From Akkermansiaceae bacterium UBA2367 (GTDB lineage Bacteria; Verrucomicrobiota; Verrucomicrobiia; Verrucomicrobiales; DEV007), in the NCBI GenBank assembly GCA_002344525.1, contig DDTJ01000038.1, forward strand, positions 1 to 37,092: a DNA stretch of 37,092 nt. Direction: 5' to 3'. How positions within the stretch are numbered: the first letter of the stretch is position 1; every line of letters begins with the position of its first letter. Of this stretch, positions 21,753 through 29,454 are shown piece after piece. Below the pieces are notes generated by a model. That model worked only from the letters and a program-made list of their open reading frames with translations. It did no database searches and was not told the origin of the DNA. The position numbers and the translations under genes were made by a program.

Positions 21753-23081
21753 ATGTTCGCCAACCTCTCCGACAGCCTCCAGCACACTTTCAAGAAACTC
21801 CGCGGCCACGGCAAGATCACCGAGTCGAACATCTCCGACGCCTTGCGCGAGGTGCGGCTCTCCCTCCTCGAAGCCGATGTGGAGCTTTCCGTGGCGAAGG
21901 AGTTCATCGCCCGGGTCAAGGAGAAGGCCCTCGGCGAAAGCGTCCTGCGCACCGTCTCGCCCGGCCAGCAGATCGTCAAAATCTTCAACGACGAGATCGC
22001 CGCCCTCCTCGGCGGGGACGCGGCTCCGCTCGACCTCAATCCGCCCGCCCGCATCCTCCTCGTCGGTCTCAACGGGGCCGGGAAGACGACGACCTCGGCC
22101 AAGCTCGCCCTGCACTTGCGCAAGCAGGGACGCCGCCCCCTCCTCGTCGCCTGCGACCTCTATCGCCCCGCCGCCGTCGAGCAGCTCTCCACCCTCGGAA
22201 AACAGATCGACATCCCCGTCTTCCGTCCCGAACCCGGCGAGACCGACGTTCTCAAGGTCGCGAAGGAGGCCCTGAAATGGGCCGAGCAGCAGGGTGGCAC
22301 CGCCGTGATTTTCGACACCGCCGGGCGGCAGGAGGTGGACGAGGCCCTCGTCGAGGAATTGCGCCAGCTCCACCGTTTCCTCGTGCCGCGCGAGACCCTC
22401 CTCGTCGCCGACTCCGCCACCGGGCAGCAGGCGGTGAACGTGGCCAAGACCTTCGACGCCGCCGTCGGCCTCACCGGGCTCATCCTGACCAAGCTCGACG
22501 GCGACGCCCGCGGCGGGGCCGCGCTCTCCATGCGCAGCATCACTGGCAAGCCGATCAAGTTCGCCGGGGTGGGAGAGAAGCTCTCCGACTTCGAGGCCTT
22601 CGTCCCCGACCGCATGGCCGGACGCATCCTCGGCATGGGCGACATCGTCGGGCTCGTCGAGAAGGCCGCCGAGGCCATCGACGAGAACGAGGCCCTGCGC
22701 ATGGCCGAGCGCCTCAAGCGGGCCGATTTCGACTTCAACGATTTCCTCTCGCAGATGCGCATGATGAAGCGCATGGGCGGCATGCAGAGCCTGCTCGGGA
22801 TGATCCCTGGAATGGGCGACAAGCTGAAAGGCGTCGATCTCGACGAGAAACGCATGAAGCGCACCGAGGCCATCGTCCTCTCCATGACGCCCGAGGAGCG
22901 CGGCCGCCCCGAGATCATCAAAGCCTCGCGCCGCCGCCGCATCGCGATGGGCAGCGGCACCAGCGTGACGCAGGTGAACCAGCTTCTCAAGCAGTTCGGC
23001 GAGATGCGCAAGCTGATGCGCAACAAGGGCAAGATGGGCCAGTTGATGAAGCAGTTCGGCGGGGGGCGGAGGCCGTTTTGA
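21753..23081 (+). CDS. ffh: Signal recognition particle protein
   Basis: The 442-residue protein has the full SRP54 layout. It begins with the N domain (MFANLSDSLQHTFKKLRGHG), then the GTPase G domain with GLNGAGKTTTSAKLA (about 104-118), ACDLYRPAAVEQL, DTAGRQEVDE (about 188) and TKLDGDARGGAAL (about 246-258). The methionine-rich M domain (about 300-435) contains MRMMKRMGGMQSLLGMIPGM and RRRRIAMGSGTSVTQVNQLL. Ffh with 4.5S RNA recognises signal sequences and delivers ribosomes to the membrane through FtsY. The length is normal. A large REP-like hairpin follows about 100 bases after the stop. Confidence 0.97.
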   Translation: MFANLSDSLQHTFKKLRGHGKITESNISDALREVRLSLLEADVELSVAKEFIARVKEKALGESVLRTVSPGQQIVKIFNDEIAALLGGDAAPLDLNPPARILLVGLNGAGKTTTSAKLALHLRKQGRRPLLVACDLYRPAAVEQLSTLGKQIDIPVFRPEPGETDVLKVAKEALKWAEQQGGTAVIFDTAGRQEVDEALVEELRQLHRFLVPRETLLVADSATGQQAVNVAKTFDAAVGLTGLILTKLDGDARGGAALSMRSITGKPIKFAGVGEKLSDFEAFVPDRMAGRILGMGDIVGLVEKAAEAIDENEALRMAERLKRADFDFNDFLSQMRMMKRMGGMQSLLGMIPGMGDKLKGVDLDEKRMKRTEAIVLSMTPEERGRPEIIKASRRRRIAMGSGTSVTQVNQLLKQFGEMRKLMRNKGKMGQLMKQFGGGRRPF

Positions 23082-23180
23082 GGCTTCGTTCGATGGGTGC
23101 GCCCGGTATCCATTCCCGCCCATGGATCCTCCGTGCACCAGTGGTCCATTCCAGCAAGAAGGGTGGATGGAGCGTGGCAA

Positions 23181-23235
23181 AACGCGCCAGCGCTGTAGCC
23201 GACCTCACTGAGGCGGCTACAGGCGCTGACGCGTT
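23181..23235. repeat. Large REP-like palindrome after ffh
   Basis: AACGCG-C-CAGCGC-TGTAGCCG-A-CCTCA pairs with its inverted copy TGAGG-CGGCTACA-GGCGCTG-A-CGCGTT around a one-base loop (about 25 paired bases in 55, with a single mismatch and a one-base bulge). It lies in the 297-base gap between ffh and the convergent beta-barrel gene and could insulate the two transcripts. Nothing else is recognisable in the rest of the gap. Confidence 0.85.
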
Positions 23236-23378
23236 CTTCGGGCCAAAAAGAGGAAACATTCTCGTGGCCGAAGATGAAATGGCGATGGTCGTATTTGAGA
23301 CCGGGAACGTGGGCATGCTGTTTCGCCCCAAGATCGCGGGAGGGCGCAGCTTGGGAAAGGGGACGTCCGAAGGATGCT

Positions 23379-24209
23379 TCAGAACCCGATCAAGACGCCG
23401 ATGCTGCCGGTCAGGAAGGTGTCCTGCGGGTTCGTCGGGATCACGGAGTCGCTGGTGTGGTAGAAGGTGACGCCGGCGTTGAGGGCCCATTCACCGTATT
23501 GCTCCGGAACCGGAAGGGGGTAGCTGCCCTTCAGGCCGACCGAGGCGAAGCCGTAGCCGGAACCGCCGAAGGTGCCGGGGGCGAGGCCGGGGTGGTAGCT
23601 GTCAGGAGTGAAGCCGACGTTCACCGGAACGGAGACCGCGACCGGCCCGAGATCGAAGCCGGGGGCGATCCCGCCCACGAAGAAGACGCCCGTGTCACCC
23701 AAGGAAGCCCCCTCGTCGACACGATAGTGGACGGTGAAGCTGGGGTTCAGAGGAGCGTCGAAGGACAGGACGAGGTCGAGGATGTCCTCGGTGTCGCCGC
23801 CGTAGTTCCAGACTTGGTAGAGCAGCTTGGCGTCGATGAGGCCGAAATCCTTGCCGATCCCGAACCAGACGTCGATCTCCTGGATGCTGCCGCCGATGAG
23901 GGAGGGGGCCCGGTCGTTGACATCCCACCAAGTCCCCAGGACGAAGTAGGCGTCGTTGGGGAGGGCGAAGGTCAGTTCGAGCGAGGGATTGAAGAGGGTG
24001 TGCTCCCAATCGCCTCCCGCCCCCCAGACATCCAACCCGTAGGAGATGAAATGGGTGTTCACGTCGAAGGAGAGGACGCCGGAGATGGCGTCCTCGACTG
24101 GGACCACATCCTTGCCCACCGGGGCCTTGCTGTAGTAGTCGCCGGCCTGGGCCGCGACGCCGACAGAAAGGGTGGCGAACAGGGTTGATAGCTTCGCATT
24201 CAGTTTCAT
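23379..24209 (-). CDS. Outer-membrane beta-barrel protein (putative porin)
   Basis: From ATG 24209 this encodes 276 residues: a signal peptide (MKLNAKLSTLFATLSVGVAAQA) followed by alternating short amphipathic strands rich in Gly and aromatics, ending in phenylalanine (GSIGVLIGF), as expected for an outer-membrane barrel. Typical strands are FDVNTHFISYGLDVWG, DAYFVLGTWWDVND, EIDVWFGIGKDFG and LLYQVWNYGGDTEDILDLVL. The pattern recalls the TorF/Gcw_chp type of putative porins, but the assignment is uncertain. It probably passes small solutes. It is preceded by a 491-base gap and sits upstream of no other gene. Confidence 0.82.
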   Translation of the reverse strand: MKLNAKLSTLFATLSVGVAAQAGDYYSKAPVGKDVVPVEDAISGVLSFDVNTHFISYGLDVWGAGGDWEHTLFNPSLELTFALPNDAYFVLGTWWDVNDRAPSLIGGSIQEIDVWFGIGKDFGLIDAKLLYQVWNYGGDTEDILDLVLSFDAPLNPSFTVHYRVDEGASLGDTGVFFVGGIAPGFDLGPVAVSVPVNVGFTPDSYHPGLAPGTFGGSGYGFASVGLKGSYPLPVPEQYGEWALNAGVTFYHTSDSVIPTNPQDTFLTGSIGVLIGF

Positions 24210-24700
24210 ACAGTTTTTTTCAAGTAGGGTTCGTTTGTTTTTTCCCCTCCGCGGCCGATACCTGGCATAGGAATTCGAACGAAGGATTACTCCATCCAAT
24301 CCAGCACCCTCCATGCCACGCCCGGTTTCTTTTGATGGTCGAATCCGGCGAATCAGCCAGTCTTTCCGGTGTCAAAATCCACCTCTTTCCTCCCGCTCAA
24401 GGAGTTATCGAAAATAGTGGTTTTCCGAAGGTGGTGAAAAAAAAATCATGCGCCATTCGGGAAACGGGAAATTTCATCGCCGGAAGGGCGAATCCCTTGA
24501 TCCATCAGGCTTTTTCACGGCATGGGATGTCCTGTTTTCTCGGAAATTCCTGCGTTTTCGATACAAGCAACTGATGATGAGATAGTCGCGGGAATCGATC
24601 CGAAATCCGACAGTCGGGCCGATCTATCGAATGTGGCGAGAATGGAATCGTTTCACCCGTTCGTCGCCCATTGATATAGAACGAATTAACCGATCACCAC
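24210..24700. other. 491-base gap between beta-barrel and sulfatase genes
   Basis: No supported gene is seen on either strand. The gap has lower GC than its surroundings and several A/T runs (for example GAAAAAAAAATC near 24438-24450). It should contain the promoter and leader of the beta-barrel gene, which is transcribed leftwards from 24209. An open frame of 129 codons on the plus strand (24185-24574) overlaps the start of the barrel gene, has no recognisable motif and looks like chance. A long leader RNA or small RNA is possible but not shown. Confidence 0.5.
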
Positions 24701-26302
24701 TCACGGGGCGGCGCTCGGAAGCGGTCCGGCCATGGGCGGGGTTTCGAAGAAACGTCCTCCATCGACGAGGCGCGGGTCTCCGGTGCGGGCGAGTTCGTCC
24801 ATGAGCTGTTTCTCAAACTCCGCCTTCGCCTCCGCGTAGGCGGGATCGTCGGCGAGGTTCTTGGTTTCGTGGGGGTCTTTCTTCAAATCGTAGAGTTCGC
24901 ATTGGGGACGCTTGCCGTAGACCCAATCGAAATGCGCCCGCCATTCGGGCGTGTTGCGGACTCCGACGAGCCAAGCCTTGGTCGGCCCCGCGTCCTCGTC
25001 GGGCAGGGTGACGCGGGTCTCGTTCTCCAGCTCTTCCACCGTGGGCGCGTCACCGCTGTCGAGCCGGTAGGGATCACCCATGGGATGGCGGTCGGGGCGG
25101 AAGTTCACGATCAGAACATGGTCGGCGGTGCGGATGGCCCGTTGCGGATAGGGAGTGAAGTCGGCTCTTGCCTTCTCGACGTGACGCTCGCGCCCGGTGA
25201 AGACTCGCGTGCGCGTCTCATCGACGAGGCCGCTTTTCTCCGACCGCAGCACTGGCCAGAGGCTGCGCCCGGTCATGACCTCGGGGGCCTCCAGTTCCGC
25301 CGCTTCGAGAAAGGTCGGGGCGAGGTCGGTGAGCGACACGAGGTCGTCGACGACACGCCCCCCCTTCACGCCCGGGCCGGTCACGGAGAGGCAGACGTTC
25401 GTGCCGAAGCCGTAGAGGTTGCACTTGCCGTGGGGGAAACCCGGTGCCCCGTGGTCGCCGCTGATGACAATGAGAGTCCGGTCTTTCTCGCCGCGCTTCT
25501 CCAACTCCCCGAGGAGCACGCCGATGGCGGCGTCCCAAGCCGCGATCTCGCCGAAGTAGTCGGCCAGGTCCTCCCTCACCTCGGGCACGTCGGGGAGGTA
25601 GGGCGGCATTTTCCCTTTGAGATCGTCGGGTTCGATCCCCCAGAGGGCCTTGCCGCTCCCTTTGACCCACTGGCGATGCACGTTGGTTGGACCGAACCAG
25701 TAGAGCCAAGGCCTCCCCTTTTGGTTCGCGGCGAGGAAGTCCTCGAAATTGCCGCGCGTCTCCTCCAGCAGCTCCGCCTTCGCCTCCTCGAAGGGTCGGC
25801 CCTCGGCCACGGCTTTCGTCGCGTTCTGGGAGAACTGGTTGAAGCGCCGCCCGCGCTCCGCGTAGGCTTGCTCCTTTGTGAATGGCGCGTTCGCCGGCGT
25901 GCCAGGCCCCCAGACCTTGTGGGTGTAGCCGATGTGGTAGCCCGCCTCCTGCAACAGCAAGGGGAAGCTTGGCAACGAAGCGTCCCACACCGCGCCGCGC
26001 AGGATGGCCCCGGTGTTCGTGCGCCAGAAATGCTGTCCCGTCAGGAGGGCGCTGCGGCAGGGCGTGCACGAGGGCGCGCTGACGTGGGCGTTGCGGAAGA
26101 AGACCCCTTCCCCGGCGATGCGGTCGAAGTTCGGAGTGCTGACGACGTCGTTGATCGTTCCCGGCCCCTCGGTCCCGCGCAGGAGGGAGGCGTAGCGCCC
26201 CCAGTCGTCGGCGAAGAGGAAAAGGAGATTCGGCTTCTCCGCGGCGGCGGCGACCGGGAGCAGGAGGAAGGTGACGAGGGCAAAGAGGGTCGGGTGCTTC
26301 AT
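24701..26302 (-). CDS. Type I sulfatase, third gene of the cluster
   Basis: From ATG 26302 this encodes 533 residues with a signal peptide (MKHPTLFALVTFLLLPVAAA). The alkaline-phosphatase fold of the S1 sulfatases starts with PNLLFLFADDWGRYAS (metal-binding Asp pair). The formylglycine motif is C79-T-P-C-R83 in SAPSCTPCRSALLTGQ. VISGDHGAPGFPHGKCN carries the distal metal residues and GKRPQCELYDLKKDPHETKN the C-terminal signature. It hydrolyses sulfate esters, probably on polysaccharides, after Cys79 is matured to formylglycine. The 29-base gap to the sulfatase upstream indicates one operon. Confidence 0.95.
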   Translation of the reverse strand: MKHPTLFALVTFLLLPVAAAAEKPNLLFLFADDWGRYASLLRGTEGPGTINDVVSTPNFDRIAGEGVFFRNAHVSAPSCTPCRSALLTGQHFWRTNTGAILRGAVWDASLPSFPLLLQEAGYHIGYTHKVWGPGTPANAPFTKEQAYAERGRRFNQFSQNATKAVAEGRPFEEAKAELLEETRGNFEDFLAANQKGRPWLYWFGPTNVHRQWVKGSGKALWGIEPDDLKGKMPPYLPDVPEVREDLADYFGEIAAWDAAIGVLLGELEKRGEKDRTLIVISGDHGAPGFPHGKCNLYGFGTNVCLSVTGPGVKGGRVVDDLVSLTDLAPTFLEAAELEAPEVMTGRSLWPVLRSEKSGLVDETRTRVFTGRERHVEKARADFTPYPQRAIRTADHVLIVNFRPDRHPMGDPYRLDSGDAPTVEELENETRVTLPDEDAGPTKAWLVGVRNTPEWRAHFDWVYGKRPQCELYDLKKDPHETKNLADDPAYAEAKAEFEKQLMDELARTGDPRLVDGGRFFETPPMAGPLPSAAP

Positions 26303-26331
26303 GGGAGAGGGTTGGAAGGCGACGGGGAAAT

Positions 26332-27747
26332 TCACCTCCACACCCCCGGCGCATCGGTCCACTCGGTCAGCACTTGGCGCTTCGTCACCGGCCACCATTC
26401 CTGGAGGCGGGCGGCGAGGCGGGCGGCGGTTTCGGGATTCGCGGCGGCGAGGTTGGTGGTTTCGTGAGGATCGGCGAGGAGATCGTAAAGTTGGGGCAGT
26501 TTCTCGGTGCGGGGATGGGAGTCGGCATGGCGGCCGACTTCGCCGTCGTAGGTGAGGAGGAGCTTCCATTTCCCCTCGATCACCCAGCGGTAGAGCAGGG
26601 TCGCCTCGGGGTCGTCGAGATCGGCGACATCGTGGGCGAAGGTCTCGCCGAAGACCTCCTTCCTCGGCGTCGCCTCGCCGGACCGGAGGATGGGCAGGAG
26701 GTTCAGGCCGGGCAGGTTGCCGGGTGCCTCCGCCCCGGCGGCGGCGAGGGCGGTGGGCACGATGTCGATGCTGGAGCAAAGCTGCCCTTTGCGGTCGCCG
26801 GGCTGGATGACGCCGGGCCAGGAGAAGAGGATGGGCTGGCGCGTGCCGCCCTCGTTGGCCGACTGCTTCGACTTCGGCGCGTAGCGCGGGGAGTCGGGAT
26901 CTTGGATCCAGCCATTGTCGGCGAGATAGACGACGAGGGTGTTGTCGGTGAGACCCTTCTCGTCGAGCTTTCCGAGAAGCTGGCCGCAGGTCTCGTCGAA
27001 CCACTCGACCATGGCGTAGTAGCGGGCGACGTGGTCCGAGGCGATCCCTTTCGCTTTGTATTTCTCGAAGAGGGCTTGCGGCGGAGTGTGCGGGGTGTGG
27101 GGCATGAAGGGCGCGTACCAGAGGAAGAAGGGCTTCTCCTCCTCGACGGCGCGGTCGATGAAGTCGAAGACCGGTTCCATGCCTTCGCGCCCGATCTTGA
27201 GACCGTCGTCGCCGTGGCGTCCGCCGGGCTGGGGGAAGCCGCGGGTCATGCCTTCGGTGAAGCCGCCTCGGGCGGGGCTGCCCTCCCACCATTTGCCCGA
27301 CTGGTGGCTGAGGTAGCCTTTTTCGCCGAGCAGCTTCATGATCGTCGGCGGCACGTCCATTTTCGCGATGAGCTTCTCGCGCAGGGCGGCGTATTCCGGC
27401 GACTCGGGGCGGCTTTTGCCTTTCGTGTCACCGTCGAGGGGCGAGGGGTCGTTTCCGGTGACGCCGTGCTGGTGCGTGTAGAGTCCGCTCGCGAAAGTGG
27501 CGAGGGCGGGTCGGCAGAGGGCGGTGGGCACGTAGCCCCGGGAGAAAAGGGCGCTGCGCGAGGCGAGACGGTCGAGGTGAGGCGTCTCGATCTGCGGATG
27601 CCCCATGAAGCCGTAGTCGGTCCAAGCGTGGTCGTCGGAGATGAGGAAGACGATGTTCGGGCGCGGCTCCGCAGCGAATGACGAAACCCGGAACCCGAAT
27701 GACAAAAGGGCGAGGGCGGTGGCGAGGTGAGCGAGGCGTCTTTTCAT
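26332..27747 (-). CDS. Sulfatase with variant active-site motif, second gene of the cluster
   Basis: From ATG 27747 this encodes 471 residues: signal peptide, then PNIVFLISDDHAWTDYGFMG, PHLDRLASRSALFSRGY, and the active-site segment ALCRPALATFASGLYTHQHG. The residue after C78-R-P-A is Leu82 where the canonical motif C-x-P/A-x-R has arginine. The fold is otherwise complete: FFLWYAPFMPHTPHTPP, VYLADNGWIQDPDSP, and QLYDLLADPHETTNLAA near the end. Subfamilies with C-R-P-S/A-L exist in Planctomycetes and Verrucomicrobia; whether the cysteine is converted to formylglycine is open. Its start overlaps the stop of the upstream sulfatase as ATGA. Confidence 0.93.
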   Translation of the reverse strand: MKRRLAHLATALALLSFGFRVSSFAAEPRPNIVFLISDDHAWTDYGFMGHPQIETPHLDRLASRSALFSRGYVPTALCRPALATFASGLYTHQHGVTGNDPSPLDGDTKGKSRPESPEYAALREKLIAKMDVPPTIMKLLGEKGYLSHQSGKWWEGSPARGGFTEGMTRGFPQPGGRHGDDGLKIGREGMEPVFDFIDRAVEEEKPFFLWYAPFMPHTPHTPPQALFEKYKAKGIASDHVARYYAMVEWFDETCGQLLGKLDEKGLTDNTLVVYLADNGWIQDPDSPRYAPKSKQSANEGGTRQPILFSWPGVIQPGDRKGQLCSSIDIVPTALAAAGAEAPGNLPGLNLLPILRSGEATPRKEVFGETFAHDVADLDDPEATLLYRWVIEGKWKLLLTYDGEVGRHADSHPRTEKLPQLYDLLADPHETTNLAAANPETAARLAARLQEWWPVTKRQVLTEWTDAPGVWR

Positions 27748-29153
27748 GGGGCAAGATTCGGGAAGGCGGAGGAAAGGTCGAGCGGGTCGTCGAATTCGAT
27801 CTGGAGTTCGCGCAGTTTCGCGAACAGCGCTTTTGTCCGCTCCGTCTGCGCTGGATCGTCCGCGAGATCGGTTTGTTCGAGCGGGTCGTCCGCGAGATGG
27901 TAGAGCCGGGCGACCTTGGCCTTCGGATAGAGGATCAACTTCCATCCTTCGTGGACGACGGCTCGCTGGAGGTCGAGGTAGGCCGCGTAGATGGCCTCGC
28001 GGGCGGTGGCCGATTCGCCCCGCAAGAGCGGCAGGACGCTGCGGAACTCGACGCAGTCGGACGGCTCGCCCGCGATCTCAAGGGCCGTGGCCATGGCGTC
28101 CTGCAGGTAGATGGGTGTGGCGATCCTCGCGCCGGGTTCCACGCCGGGACCGTTCACGAGGAAGGGCACGCGCAGGCTGTGCTCGTAGAGGTTCTGCTTT
28201 CCGAAGAGGCCGTGGTGGCCGACGGCGAGGCCGTGGTCGGCGGTGAAGAGAATCCAAGTGTTCTCCGCCTCTCCCGAGGCGTCGAGCGCGTCAAGGATGC
28301 GACCGATCTGCGCATCGAGATGGGAGATGAGGGCGTAATACTCCCTCCGATGTGTCTTCACCGCGAACTCCGTCCTCGGGAAGGGCGCGAGCCGTTCGTC
28401 GCGAAGGTCGGGTCCGCAGCCGATGGTGTCTTTGTGAGGGTATTCGGGGAGGAAGTTCTCCGGCAGCGCGATGCGGTCGAGCGGGTAGCGGTCGACGTAT
28501 TCCTGCGGCGACTGGCGCGGGTCGTGGGGCGCGTTGAAGGCGATGTACATGAAGAAAGGCTTCTCCGACGTCGCGGCCCGTTCGATGAATCCGACGGCGT
28601 CGTCGGCGACGACTTCGCTCCAGTGCTTCCCTCCCTCCCAGAAGCCGCCGAACTTCGGATCGCTCGGGTTCCACGCGTCCGGCACACCTTCGACGGGACG
28701 GTGGTAGTGCGAGACCCCGTCCTTCGGCATCCCTCCGCGGAGGTTGGCGGCATGGTCGAAGCACTTCGCCGCGTCGGTGTTGACGTGCCACTTCCCGGTG
28801 AACCAGGTCTCGTAGCCCGCCTGCGCCATCCGCTGCGGCCAGAGGCGGCCCGCCTTTCGCTCCTGGTCCGTGTCGGGGTGGAGCGCGTTCGCCCGCCACA
28901 GGGTGCGGCCGGTGGCGAGCATGGTGCGGCTCGCGACGCAGACGGCGGGCAGCCATGAGCCCATGTTGCAGGCGTGGGTGAAGGTTGCGCCTCGTGCGGC
29001 GAGGCGGTCGAGGTTGGGCGTGTCGATGTCGGTGTGGCCGAGCGCCCGGATCGTCTCGTGGCACTGGTCGTCGGCGAAGAGGAAGAGGACGCTCGGTTTG
29101 TCCGAGGCGACGACACTGGGGAGGAGGAAGACAGCGAGTAGGGCGGCGCGCAT
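27744..29153 (-). CDS. Type I sulfatase, first gene of the cluster
   Basis: From ATG 29153 this encodes 469 residues with a signal peptide (MRAALLAVFLLPSVVAS). Hallmarks are PSVLFLFADDQCHETIRALG, TPNLDRLAARGATFTHACN, the formylglycine motif C72-V-A-S-R76 (AVCVASRTMLATGR), ETWFTGKWHVN, FFMYIAFNAPHDPRQSP, LFTADHGLAVGHHGLFGKQN and the final RLYHLADDPLEQTDLADDP. The motif and order resemble choline-sulfatase/iduronate-2-sulfatase-like subfamilies, but the substrate cannot be read from sequence alone. It leads the three-gene operon, downstream of a long ATCTGCG hairpin. No anSME or FGE maturation enzyme is in the window. Confidence 0.95.
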   Translation of the reverse strand: MRAALLAVFLLPSVVASDKPSVLFLFADDQCHETIRALGHTDIDTPNLDRLAARGATFTHACNMGSWLPAVCVASRTMLATGRTLWRANALHPDTDQERKAGRLWPQRMAQAGYETWFTGKWHVNTDAAKCFDHAANLRGGMPKDGVSHYHRPVEGVPDAWNPSDPKFGGFWEGGKHWSEVVADDAVGFIERAATSEKPFFMYIAFNAPHDPRQSPQEYVDRYPLDRIALPENFLPEYPHKDTIGCGPDLRDERLAPFPRTEFAVKTHRREYYALISHLDAQIGRILDALDASGEAENTWILFTADHGLAVGHHGLFGKQNLYEHSLRVPFLVNGPGVEPGARIATPIYLQDAMATALEIAGEPSDCVEFRSVLPLLRGESATAREAIYAAYLDLQRAVVHEGWKLILYPKAKVARLYHLADDPLEQTDLADDPAQTERTKALFAKLRELQIEFDDPLDLSSAFPNLAP

Positions 29154-29213
29154 CGGAAGGCAGGTTAACAAAAACCCCGGCATCCGTAAACTGTCTTGCG
29201 AAATGACCTTGGG

Positions 29214-29315
29214 CATCTGCGGAAATCTGCGTTTCATCCGCGAAAATCTGCGTTTCTCTTTTTTTGACGCAGATGGCCGCAAATGGCCGCAGATGGCCGC
29301 GAATTTTCGCAGATG
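29214..29315. repeat. ATCTGCG-word inverted repeat upstream of the sulfatase operon
   Basis: The left arm holds CATCTGCGGAAATCTGCG and further ATCCGCG/ATCTGCG words. The loop is CTCTTTTTTTG. The right arm inverts the words as ACGCAGATGGCCGC, AAATGGCCGC, AGATGGCCGCGAATTTTC, GCAGATG. It lies between the divergent sulfatase and decarboxylase genes. The remaining bases 29154-29213 show nothing else. Confidence 0.85.
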
Positions 29316-29415
29316 GGACGACTGCCCTGAATATCGAAAGGTTGATGTGAAGGAGTCTGTTTTTCGCAATAAAGGTCGAAAATTATGGTAAATTAAAAAT
29401 CGAAACGCTCTTTTC
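29316..29415 (+). promoter_or_regulatory. AT-rich probable promoter region of the decarboxylase gene
   Basis: After the hairpin the sequence turns AT-rich (ATAAAGG, AAATTATGGTAAATTAAAAA). TTTTTC at 29360-29365 and TATGGT at 29384-29389 could be weak -35 and -10 boxes at 18 bases, but no strong match is visible. Confidence 0.3.
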
Positions 29416-29454
29416 GTGAACCCTGTTGCTCCAGCCCCCGCCCATTCGCCTGCA

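Noticed and set aside
24185..24574. 129-codon plus-strand open frame
   Set aside because: It overlaps the start of the beta-barrel gene on the other strand, shows no motif, and its composition is unlike the other genes here.
29214..29315. CRISPR array
   Set aside because: The words are 7-10 bases, imperfect, without spacers of even size, and face each other as arms; no cas genes are present.
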